A DNA stretch of 64,000 nucleotides. It comes from Planctomycetota bacterium. Its GTDB lineage: Bacteria > Planctomycetota > Planctomycetia > Pirellulales > Pirellulaceae. A program made the position numbers and the translations under genes. The notes under the pieces are model-generated. The model saw only the letters and a list, made by a program, of their open reading frames with translations, made no database searches and had not been told where the DNA came from. Numbering within the stretch: position 1 is the stretch's first letter; every line of letters begins with the position of its first letter. Positions 51,058-59,900 of the stretch are shown here, one piece after another. The DNA is taken from contig JAPLNI010000030.1 in the NCBI GenBank assembly GCA_026692865.1, positions 62,001 to 126,000 on the forward strand, read 5' to 3'.

Positions 51058-52305
51058 TTAGATTCGAACGTAAATTTTTCTCTGATTCATCCAATAGAGT
51101 ATCAGCCAAATGATAACGAATGTTATTGACCCAACAAAAACTGGAGTTGAATGAGGAAAGCGAGCTTCTGTCGCGTCCCACAAAGGCCCGAGCCATGCCG
51201 TTATTCGATCCTCCAGGAACACAGCCGTTGTGTGAGCCATGACATACGCAACAATCGAATTCGATCCGATCACGACCAGAGGGAACGCCCAAGCCTGCCA
51301 ACCCGCGAGATCAGAAACAAGATAAAAAAAGAGCAAAAATGCAAAGCACCAACCGCCACTCCACAGAACCCAAGTTGGAGTCCACAGTCGCTTGACGATC
51401 GGACATAGCTGGGCCCAATCAACACTCCAAGCAAGCCCCCAACACACGACGATGGCTACTAAGAAACAAGTCACTTTGTTTCCTGTGCTCTTATCGGACC
51501 GAAGCCAATTGCCTGCAACCAAACCAAGTAACATGGTTGCGAGCGTGGGAATAAAACTCAGCGTCGCATAGCCTCCATCAGAATGCGAAAATGGTTTCTC
51601 GCGTGGAAAAAGATTCATCCACCAGCGGTCAAATGCCCAAGCTAGATTCGAGTTCTTATTCCAGTGTGCCTCCAAACCTGAATGATGGTTAGGCCAATTG
51701 GAAGCAACGCCAACGGCAGCATAATCAAACGTTTCTGGAGGAGTAGGATATGCGGTGAATGCCACCCAATACCCAATCAACACAATGGCAATCGCAGCAT
51801 AGGTCACCATCCTCGGAAGCATGGCAATTAAAAACAAAAATGGATACCCAAGTCCAATTTGACAAAGCGTATCATCAAATCGAAATACAACGCGGTCGCT
51901 ATCTAGACTTCGAAGCAAAACTCCTAGCGCGATGAGGATGAAGCTTCGACTGAGAGCGTGAAGAAACATCCGCCCCCATGATTGCCCCGTCGCGATCCGT
52001 TTTCTGATTGAGAATGCAAGAGCACAGCCGACAAGGAACGTAAAGCTGGGCTGAATGAGATCATGAAGCGAACAACCTTCCCACTCAACGTGCGTCGTGT
52101 TGAAGTGAATAAAACTCCAGAATCCGCGATGCAATTCGCTGAGACTGGTATCTAGTTTTCGATGTCGTGACAACGAATCAAGATGAACCATCTCCAGCAG
52201 CATCAGGAACATCACCAATCCACGATAGATATCGATGGAGGCGATGCGATTAGGGGCTGCTGTGGGATTGTCAGGAACAGTCTGGGTTTCAATCTTTTGC
52301 ATCAT
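51058..52305 (-). CDS. HGSNAT/DUF5009-like membrane acyltransferase
   Basis: About 415 residues with ten or so membrane segments. IASIDIYRGLVMFLMLLEMVHL, EGCSLHDLIQPSFTFLVGCALAFSI and DTLCQIGLGYPFLFLIAM correspond to the heparan-alpha-glucosaminide N-acetyltransferase-like family. A conserved His in EWEGCSLHDLIQP is a plausible acyl acceptor by family knowledge. It would acetylate a sugar at the outer face of the membrane. ATG at 52305 (52302 also possible; a TTG at 52311 is unlikely) lies inside the msrA 3' end, overlapping by about 17 bp. Confidence 0.85.
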   Translation of the reverse strand: MMQKIETQTVPDNPTAAPNRIASIDIYRGLVMFLMLLEMVHLDSLSRHRKLDTSLSELHRGFWSFIHFNTTHVEWEGCSLHDLIQPSFTFLVGCALAFSIRKRIATGQSWGRMFLHALSRSFILIALGVLLRSLDSDRVVFRFDDTLCQIGLGYPFLFLIAMLPRMVTYAAIAIVLIGYWVAFTAYPTPPETFDYAAVGVASNWPNHHSGLEAHWNKNSNLAWAFDRWWMNLFPREKPFSHSDGGYATLSFIPTLATMLLGLVAGNWLRSDKSTGNKVTCFLVAIVVCWGLAWSVDWAQLCPIVKRLWTPTWVLWSGGWCFAFLLFFYLVSDLAGWQAWAFPLVVIGSNSIVAYVMAHTTAVFLEDRITAWLGPLWDATEARFPHSTPVFVGSITFVIIWLILYWMNQRKIYVRI

Positions 52306-53038
52306 CGCCAAACAGTTCTATAAACTTTCGAACCTTGGAAGCGACAACACCTTGGCAATAGGGATTCCCTGGGTTATCGTTGAAGTAGTTTTGATGATAA
52401 TCTTCAGCAGGATAAAAATTGATGAGAGGATCGATATCCGTGACGATCTTTCCATTGAAGACTTTATCATCCAATTTCTTTCGCACGTCCTCTGCAGTTT
52501 TCTTTTGTTCCTCGTCCTGGTAAAACACGACCGAACGATACTGAGGCCCTGAATCTGCACCTTGACGGTTCTTCGTCGTAGGATCGTGCGTTTTGAAGAA
52601 AACGATGAGAAGCTTTTCAAACGAGACGATCGATGGGTCGTAAGTAATTTGAATAACTTCGACGTGTCCAGTCTTTTTACCGCAAACCTGTTCGTAGGTT
52701 GGGTTCACCACATGTCCGCCGCTGTAACCGGAGACGACTTGATCTACCCCTTTAAGTCTTTGAAAGACGGCTTCTGTACACCAAAAGCATCCACCACCAA
52801 ATGTTGCCTGCTTCAATTTCTTGTCTCCTTGGGTTTCCGATGAAGGGGTAGATTCTGCTGCGATCAATTTGGTGTTCATCAAGGCATTACCAGCAGCAAC
52901 CAGTCCAACTACCACGAACGGAAGCGAGCGTGCAAAAAAACTGATAAAGTTTCGCCGCTCGACCTGGGGGAGAGCCGACGCCGAATCCGGAAGGCTATCA
53001 GCAGATTTCGGTCTAAAAAACCTTTGAAACGCTTTCAT
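52289..53038 (-). CDS. msrA: Peptide-methionine (S)-S-oxide reductase MsrA, exported form
   Basis: 249 residues, longer than the ~180-210 of cytosolic MsrA because of an N-terminal ~60-residue segment with RRNFISFFARSLPFVVVGLVAAGNAL, a twin-arginine-like signal or anchor. The catalytic domain has the nucleophile in GGGCFWCTEAVF (about 82) and HVEVIQITYDP, SGPQYRSVVFY and FYPAEDYHQNYF. It repairs oxidised methionine, here probably in the periplasm. The C-terminal recycling cysteine may be CQGVV near residue 229. It overlaps the acyltransferase start. Confidence 0.93.
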   Translation of the reverse strand: MKAFQRFFRPKSADSLPDSASALPQVERRNFISFFARSLPFVVVGLVAAGNALMNTKLIAAESTPSSETQGDKKLKQATFGGGCFWCTEAVFQRLKGVDQVVSGYSGGHVVNPTYEQVCGKKTGHVEVIQITYDPSIVSFEKLLIVFFKTHDPTTKNRQGADSGPQYRSVVFYQDEEQKKTAEDVRKKLDDKVFNGKIVTDIDPLINFYPAEDYHQNYFNDNPGNPYCQGVVASKVRKFIELFGDDAKD

Positions 53039-53243
53039 GAGGGAGACTCTTTCTGGAGGAGGTGGGGTCTTCGCAGTTCAAAATGTCAGTGTTTTTCCCA
53101 ATCTCAGGCGGAGCCTTATTATAGGCATTCAAACGAGAGTTTTGCAGCAGCCAATTTCTTGTTAAGCTTATTCTTGAGAAGTTCCTTGATAGAAACGAAT
53201 ACCATTGAGAAAGCCACTACAAGAGCAAGACATTAAAGGCTCT

Positions 53244-54011
53244 ATGCTGGTCCTGGGTACAGGCACCAGTGTGGGAGTTCCCGTCATCGGTTGCGGTTGC
53301 GACGTTTGTACGAGCACGAACCCTCGCAACAATCGCACCCGCTGCTCCGTGTTGTTCGGGCTTCCCAATGGAAATCTGCTGATAGACACGCCGCCCGATC
53401 TCCGAGTGCAGTTAGTTCGAGAACGAATCGGACGCGTCGATGCTGTCGCATTTACTCATGAGCATGCTGATCATTTGCATGGACTGGACGATTTGCGATT
53501 ATTTCCATTTACGCTGGGGCATCCGGTTCCGTTGTACTGCGAAGCGAAGGTAGAAAATCGCATTCGCGCTGTCTTTGACTATGCGTTTTCAAGCACCGCG
53601 CCGACGCATCCTGGAGGTGCTCCGCAGCTTTCTTTGCAATCGATCGACGAATTCCCTATTGAGATTCTTGGCACTACCATTACGCCCATTCGCCTGTTGC
53701 ACGGGCCTAGGTTTCAAGTCCTGGGTTTCCGAGTTGGGAACGTTGCCTATTGCACCGATGTGAAATCCATACCGGACGATAGCATGGTGAAACTTCAAAA
53801 TCTCGATACGCTGATTCTCGGAGCCTTAAGATATTCGGACCATCCCACGCATATGTCGGTCGACGAGGCACTCGCGATGGTCGAATTGCTTCGACCGAAG
53901 ATGACGTTTCTCACACACACCTCGCACGAATTGGAGTACGAGGCGATGAACAGTCGATTGCCCGAGAATGTCAAATTGGCTTATGACGGCCAAAAAATTT
54001 CATTGAGCTAG
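53244..54011 (+). CDS. PhnP-like metallo-beta-lactamase-fold hydrolase
   Basis: 255 residues from the ATG at 53244, which has aaagg upstream; a TTG at 53205 would add 13. LGTGTSVGVPVIGCGCDVC is the PhnP/Lipoyl-type start, with CGCDVCTS a possible structural zinc site. The metal motif is FTHEHADHLHGLDDL (HxHxDH) near residue 70; later ligands likely include His in LLHGPRF, YCTDVKSIP and the final THTSHELE. PhnP is a cyclic ribose phosphodiesterase; other members cleave different phosphoesters, so the substrate is uncertain. Its stop overlaps the next, convergent gene. Confidence 0.87.
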   Translation: MLVLGTGTSVGVPVIGCGCDVCTSTNPRNNRTRCSVLFGLPNGNLLIDTPPDLRVQLVRERIGRVDAVAFTHEHADHLHGLDDLRLFPFTLGHPVPLYCEAKVENRIRAVFDYAFSSTAPTHPGGAPQLSLQSIDEFPIEILGTTITPIRLLHGPRFQVLGFRVGNVAYCTDVKSIPDDSMVKLQNLDTLILGALRYSDHPTHMSVDEALAMVELLRPKMTFLTHTSHELEYEAMNSRLPENVKLAYDGQKISLS

Positions 54012-54400
54012 TTTCCTGCGACGGCCTTATCAGCGCGAACGTAAGGATTCACAATCGTGACTTGCTTTCCAACGGCTGTTGGAAACTCTTGCGCCGATTC
54101 GACAGGAACAGACCACTGCACGGGCGATTGCTTAGGGCGAATGTTGTAAGTTGGATTTCCACCTAGCAGCGATTGCGAGGCAAACGGGCTATCACCATAC
54201 GGTCGCTCATAACGTCGTCCGTAATACACGGGCGGGAAAATCGAAAAATAGGGAGGTGTTGGTAGGCGGTATGAATAACCGTTGTTGTAGCCACTCATGA
54301 AAGTGCTACCAATAAATGGATCAAACGCTTTTGCTTCTTGGACGCTCGAAGAGACGCCAGCGCAGGCAACAATCGCAACCAGAACAAACCGACGAATCAT
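54008..54400 (-). CDS. Small secreted Tyr/Pro-rich protein, unknown function
   Basis: 130 residues. The signal peptide FVLVAIVACAGVSSSVQEAKA ends near residue 25. The body is rich in Tyr, Pro, Gly and Asn (YNNGYSYRLPTPPYFSIFPP, YYGRRYERPYGDSPFASQSL), a composition seen in many short planctomycete secreted proteins. No enzyme motif. Convergent with the MBL gene with a 4-bp overlap of the stops; intact. Confidence 0.7.
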   Translation of the reverse strand: MIRRFVLVAIVACAGVSSSVQEAKAFDPFIGSTFMSGYNNGYSYRLPTPPYFSIFPPVYYGRRYERPYGDSPFASQSLLGGNPTYNIRPKQSPVQWSVPVESAQEFPTAVGKQVTIVNPYVRADKAVAGN

Positions 54401-55081
54401 GATGAACCTCTTGAGAAATTTTCTTGGACGGAGGCCTGTTTTTTTGCAGCGAAAGCCACGTATCGCATTCCCCGTGCTAACTCCTTCTAGCTTAATCAGA
54501 TGAGGATCAATTTCAATGAAAAGCCAACGCCGAATCGCAAAATTGTCTTCGATTTAATGACGTTGGGCCAAGGAAGCAGGCCTTCCCAGAGCGTCTTGCT
54601 TGCGTCTGATATCAAAAAATTTCGCAATTCTTTGGTCGCGATTAGCGAGGATATACGCGAATGAATCAACGGATTTAGATGTAATCGAACGTGTCCAATA
54701 TCCATCGCATAACGAAGCGATGAACACATTTAAGCCATAGCTGGGACACGGAAGGCACGGACCACACGGATTTCACGTGATTGTTCGATAACCGATCTGT
54801 AACACAAACGGTTACTAAAAATTGGATGAGCACAAAACCGTGGCGCTCATATTTGCGTGCAAAAGTAGTTTTGTTTTTCATTGCCCGCGAATAGCGCGGA
54901 TCTACGCGAATGAATTAACAATTCTTGACGTAGTCGAAAGCGACTTTTATCCGGCATTTATCCGCGATCATTCGCGTGATTCGCGGGCAGAAAGATCGCG
55001 ATTTTTGATATGCCCGGTGCGATGGCGCTGTGCCAAACAGCTTCGATATTGTTTTGCAGAAGCAGGCCTCCCCAGGGCGAT
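54401..55081. other. 680-bp non-coding region with duplicated and palindromic segments
   Basis: Two related 30-bp segments, 54637-54666 and 54886-54915, differ at three positions (cgcga..agcg, then acgcgaatgaat). tgcccgcgaat (54882-54892) and acgcgaatga (54904-54913) pair perfectly with attcgcgggca (54979-54989) and tcattcgcgt (54968-54977), making a roughly 108-nt hairpin. A further duplicated word, agcaggccttcccag...gcg (54571-54593) and agcaggcctccccagggcg (55058-55079), brackets the region. No credible ORF. Confidence 0.6.
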
Positions 55082-55456
55082 TTACTTTCGTTTAATATTG
55101 AACCACTTCCGGAATCGAGACCCGGGCTTGTTCGTGCTTATGAGACCAAGCGGTGCAGGAGTTGCTAAGTGACCTACCGCGTGTGTCACTTGCTGATGAC
55201 AACTAGTGCACAGGACTGGTGGTTTGGGGATTGGTCTGTTGCAGTATGGACACTCAAATGCGGCGATCGGACGCCCGGCTGCTGCCCATAAGCCATTCAC
55301 TTCTGTAGAGAGAACCCAATTGGAATCATCTTTGCGGATGAGTGTGTCTTCATGGATGACTCCGTCGCGGATCAGTTGCAGCAACTCTTTCGCACTAATT
55401 GGACCGCGATCGTCTGACTTTACCGAGGCGTCAATCCGGTAGAACCACTGAGTCAT
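55082..55456 (-). CDS. GYF_2 (DUF4339) domain protein with zinc ribbon
   Basis: 124 residues. The N-terminal GYF_2 domain is recognisable by WFYRIDASVKSDDRGPISAKELLQLIRDGVIHEDTLIRKDDSNWV; it likely binds proline-rich peptides or serves as a peptide-sensing module. Then ECPYCNRPIPKPPVLCTSC is a four-Cys zinc ribbon. The C-terminus is basic (GSRFRKWFNIKRK). No signal or membrane segment, so it appears cytosolic. Its partner is unknown. Confidence 0.8.
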   Translation of the reverse strand: MTQWFYRIDASVKSDDRGPISAKELLQLIRDGVIHEDTLIRKDDSNWVLSTEVNGLWAAAGRPIAAFECPYCNRPIPKPPVLCTSCHQQVTHAVGHLATPAPLGLISTNKPGSRFRKWFNIKRK

Positions 55457-55524
55457 TCCTTTGTCCTCTTATCAGCACAAATTCTACCTGCCATAGATAC
55501 GCATCAAATCAGGATCAAACTGCA

Positions 55525-56877
55525 TTACGAGAACTTGTATTTCCCGGGTGTTCGGACATCAACTTCCGGTGCCGTTCCCCAGGCTAATTCCTTCGGTCCA
55601 AGTGTTTGTTCTGACTGCATTGCTTGCTCCCAAGTGACGGGTTTGCCTGAATAGCAAGCCTCACGTCCCATAATAGCCATGAGAGTACTTTTGCACATGT
55701 AGTCGCCATTGTTGAGGGGCTTACCATCGCGAATCGACTTGAACAGCGCAACGTGTTCTAGGTCGTACATGTTTGGTTTTTCTCCCACGCCTTCATAAGC
55801 GTACTTCCAAGGTCGCGCGCCTTTGATTTCGTGAGCGAGAAGTTTTGCACTGCCTTCTAAGCCATACACGTAGTCTTCGGTCTCGTTGAAACAGCCTTCC
55901 ATTTGACGTGTCGCTGCGTAGGTTTTTGTTCCGTCGGCCCATTCATAAACTACATAAAAATGGTCGTAGACATCTCCATACTCGGCACTTGTTCTTACTT
56001 GCCGACCTCCCATCCCATAGCATCGCACCGGGGGAACGTCGTGTCGAAGCCAAAGTGCTTTGTCGAGCGAGTGAATAAACTGCTCGACATAATGATCACC
56101 ACTTAACCAACGATAGTACATCCAATTCAAGACTTGGTTGTGCATCGGTGTCCAGTCTGGTTCCGGGTTACGAATCCAAAGCGTCCCAGCCAAATAATTG
56201 CACTGCGAGTTTTGAATCTGTCCGATAGCACCATCAAAAATTCGGTCCATCGTGGCGCGAACTCCAAGGTCGTATCTCCAGCAAAGGCCTGAGACAAGCG
56301 ATAGACCTTTCTTTTCTGCTAGACGCGAACTCTCGATGACGCTGCGAACACCAACGGGGTCCACAGCAACCGGCTTCTCACAAAAAATATGTTTTCCCGC
56401 AGCGACAGCGGCTGCCATCTGTGCAGGACGAAATCCAGGAGGCGTGCAAAGCAAAACAACATCGATGTCGGTATCGAGAACGCGTTGGCATGAATCCCAG
56501 CCAGTGAAGCAATTTTCCTCAGCCACTTCATATTGGTCTTTGAGAGTTCGCTTTAAAAGCTTCTTCCCCATATCGAGTCGATTCTCGAAAATTTCACCAA
56601 TTGCCGTAAGCCTGCAGCCTGGGTCTGCTTGCATGGCATCGCCTGCTGCACCGTTACCACGTCCACCACAGCCAACCAAACCAACCTTAATTATGTCGCT
56701 GCCGGCAGCATGGGCACTTCGCGATAAAAACTCTTGAGTTGCGAGCGTTCCCAGACTCACGCTTGCGGCAGTCTTGCCAATAAATCCGCGTCGAGTGGTC
56801 GTGCGAGACTCGGGAATGAGCGAACCATTTTGATTGGTCGTAGAGACATTTTGGCTGGTTACAACATCAACTGGCAT
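55525..56877 (-). CDS. Tat-exported Gfo/Idh/MocA family oxidoreductase
   Basis: 450 residues from the ATG at 56877; an in-frame TTG at 56964 would extend it by 29. Twin-arginine signal TTRRGFIGKTAASVSLGTLA (about 34) and cleavage near AHAAG. The dehydrogenase Rossmann motif is VGLVGCGGRGNGA, then VVLLCTPPG and the family lysine in CEKPVAVDP; C-terminal domain with HYVEQFIHSLDKALWL and MYDLEHVALFKSIRDG. Planctomycetes have many such periplasmic paralogues, thought to act on sugars with a tightly bound NAD(P); the substrate is unknown. Located between the GYF_2 protein and the giant protein, same strand as both. Confidence 0.92.
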   Translation of the reverse strand: MPVDVVTSQNVSTTNQNGSLIPESRTTTRRGFIGKTAASVSLGTLATQEFLSRSAHAAGSDIIKVGLVGCGGRGNGAAGDAMQADPGCRLTAIGEIFENRLDMGKKLLKRTLKDQYEVAEENCFTGWDSCQRVLDTDIDVVLLCTPPGFRPAQMAAAVAAGKHIFCEKPVAVDPVGVRSVIESSRLAEKKGLSLVSGLCWRYDLGVRATMDRIFDGAIGQIQNSQCNYLAGTLWIRNPEPDWTPMHNQVLNWMYYRWLSGDHYVEQFIHSLDKALWLRHDVPPVRCYGMGGRQVRTSAEYGDVYDHFYVVYEWADGTKTYAATRQMEGCFNETEDYVYGLEGSAKLLAHEIKGARPWKYAYEGVGEKPNMYDLEHVALFKSIRDGKPLNNGDYMCKSTLMAIMGREACYSGKPVTWEQAMQSEQTLGPKELAWGTAPEVDVRTPGKYKFS

Positions 56878-56966
56878 TAGAGTGCTTTCAAAATCATAGG
56901 AGAGATGGTGTCGGTGGGCCGTCACGGCGGGATACTCGATTGTAACAAAAATCGAGGGTCGCAAGT

Positions 56967-59900
56967 TTATTTTTTTGCGATCGATCTCGCTGCCACGTTA
57001 CTCTCTTGAAACACATACTGCCTTAACGCAAGAATAAACGAAAACGCCAATAGAAGTGGTCCGCTCCAGACACGCATCCATCCCATATTTAAAGGTGCCG
57101 AATCAAAATTTATATCGCTCACAATTGAAACATCGAAAAGCATTATCCACAGCAATATTCCGATCACTCCAAAGAGAAGCCAGGGGCGAATCCGCATGTG
57201 CTGGATCGCGACATCAAGGGCTTGATCAGCTCGCTTCCTCAACCCGGGAACGATCGAAAACATCATCAATAAAACTCCGGAAACTACGAAAAAGTAAGAG
57301 CCAGCGAGTCGAGATGACTCCGTTGCAACGCGGCTTGATAGTTCAACACGCAGCTCGCCTTTATCAGAAGAATTCAAGACAAACGTGGGATTTCTCTTCG
57401 AGAGCATCGCTTCAGGAGAACAGTTAGCATCCAGGATATTCGATGAGTATATCATCGACGGATCACGCCGCCATTGAACGGCTGATTTGTCGCGTACAGC
57501 GAGCCAATCATCTACGGTTTTCGTCAGAGCGCTGTCGATGGTTGGGAAAAGCAGATCGCACGCAAACGCTTGCCATCCCACCCACCAACGATCACGCTGA
57601 GGCAGAGTTGAATCGAGTGCGGTACTGGATGCTGTGTCGGAACAAGTTGCAAAGAGACTCAGCATCGATTCGTTCAACTTCTCGTGCGATAAACTCGTCC
57701 ACTCGACTTGTCTCAGCTTGTTATCTTGGTCAAGAAAAATCGGATCGACTTCTACGAATATTTTGGATGCTTTAGGTTCGTCCAAATACGGGAGGTTGAT
57801 TGCGTGTGAGAGTCCATCGCTCTTCGGTTGTTGAATCGGTACCGCGAATGCAACTCGGATGAACTGCGGAAGAACCGATGAATGGAGCTGAATTTCCGCG
57901 GACGATATGGTTTTCTCGGACTCATTGGGCTTCGCTATAAACGGACACGAAACACCGTTTACGCTGGCTGATAGAAGCCGCATACTGCTTGGGAACTTAA
58001 GCGACGAAACTGATACGCCTTTGGGTTCGAGAATGAAAAATGATTCTAGCTGCGCTGCATCTGCACCTTGCGATTGAATTCGATGCACACTCAAGGAAAC
58101 GGCAGACAAAGCAACTGTTCCTTTTAGCAAATTCAGTTGTACATCGGGTTGTTGCGAAAACGGAACAAACCAAGCAAACTCATTGGCGGGTGACGGTAAC
58201 TCTTTCAAGCTCTCTGGAACTTGTTTTGAACTCCGAACCCCTGAGGTCGTCCAAGATAATTTTCTTCCGTTGACTGTTTTCGGAACCGCTATCCATTGAT
58301 CAACCAAAGGTCCATTCAATAAGCGAACACTTGGTACAGATAAGCCAGTCGTTGATTGGTCGCTGTCAAGTTGGTACTCGATTGAGAAAGAAAATGGTTC
58401 TTTCGAATTCATCGTAACTTCCGAGTTGGGATTTCGTTTGGGAGAAACCAAGAGCAATCGTCTCCCCGGTTCGGGTGAGTCAAACTGTGTGAGTGTACTT
58501 TCACTTATAAGCGAAGGAACTATCTCAGTGGGGACGTCAAATAGGAGTCCGCCAATCTTGCTTTCGCCTCGGCTTACCGAACCAATTAGTCGGTACTTCC
58601 ACGCGCTACCTTCGAAAGCCAACACAGAGACCGAGTGGCCTCGGATGTCATCCATCGATGGTCTTATGCGGTATTGCATTGTCAGTGGTGATTTGCGATT
58701 GGCCTGTTGCAAGTCATCTGACGATTCAGTAACAAGCAAATCCGCATCCCACAAGTGTTCGTGGATCCCATCCACCGAGAAGTTGTTCTCTCCCAAGGTT
58801 TCAGATGATTGATCGTTTTTAAAAAGTTGGAATGGAAGTGCTGAGGCGACCGAAGGAGTTAAACTCGGCGGTTGCTTCTGACTAGATACTTCGTCTTCAA
58901 TTTTCGGTTGGGTTGCCATAGGCATGAGTGTTGAAGATAGATTGAATCCCTCGGTTCCCTGAAACTCAATCGGTAAATCAAGCAGACGCGAGGCAGATAC
59001 ATGAAGCGATGTTGTACTTGCGTTCCGTACGGCAACCGACGGAAGTCGCCTCCATTGGTTTCCCCTGGAGTAAATCTGCTTGTATCGGACTTTGAATCGC
59101 TTCGATTCATATCTCGACGTATTCGCGAACACTTGGACTTGGCTTGTACCATCGTCGAGGATCGATTCGGCAAATGGTATCTCATTGCCATCACTTTGAA
59201 TTGACTGTACACGAGTCGCAGCGCTAGTGAGCAGTACAAAATCGGACATCGCTCGACCCATCACTTCGAACTGGAACTCCGTAACTCCGGAAACAGAATC
59301 CGAGCCAAATTCAAGGCTGCTTTTCACATCGACAGAAGGTTGCGAGGTTTTTGAGGTTGGTTGAATTGAAAGTGTTGCCGAAAGGTCCTGAGTCCTGAAG
59401 GCTTGGATGGTTTCTTTATCGGTGCTCGTCCACAGAAACGGAGACTTAGGGGCGAACGGTAACCAACCGCCATTTCGATTAATGTCCCATCGAGAATCGC
59501 TACTTTGCGAGATCGCAACCGAACGCGCATCAACAATCGTGTCACTGAGTTCTATTGCAGGGAGGCTGATCATCGGCGATTTTGCATCGTGGCTTCTGTG
59601 AAGAAATAAGCGTAACTGCCGACGAGAGGCATCAGAAACATCTTTCCATTGAACGCGAAATCGCTTCTTTAAGTTGGTGCTTCCCGCCAGAACATCGATT
59701 ACTTTTCCATCACCCCAATCGAAGCCAATTGGCTCCCATTGGCGCTCGCATTCAACGTCGAAATAGTTCTGTTCCGTCGACGGTCCTGGGCAAGTAACAA
59801 CACATTTTGCGACAGAATGATTGGAAGATATCGACCATTCTAGATCGACGTTTGCTCTGACCGTAGTTGTTGTGAGCCTCGGTTGCCCCTGCCGCCATCG

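Noticed and set aside
54495-54881. Overlapping minus-strand ORFs in the 680-bp gap
   Set aside because: They translate the duplicated and palindromic segments and show no domain or start signals.
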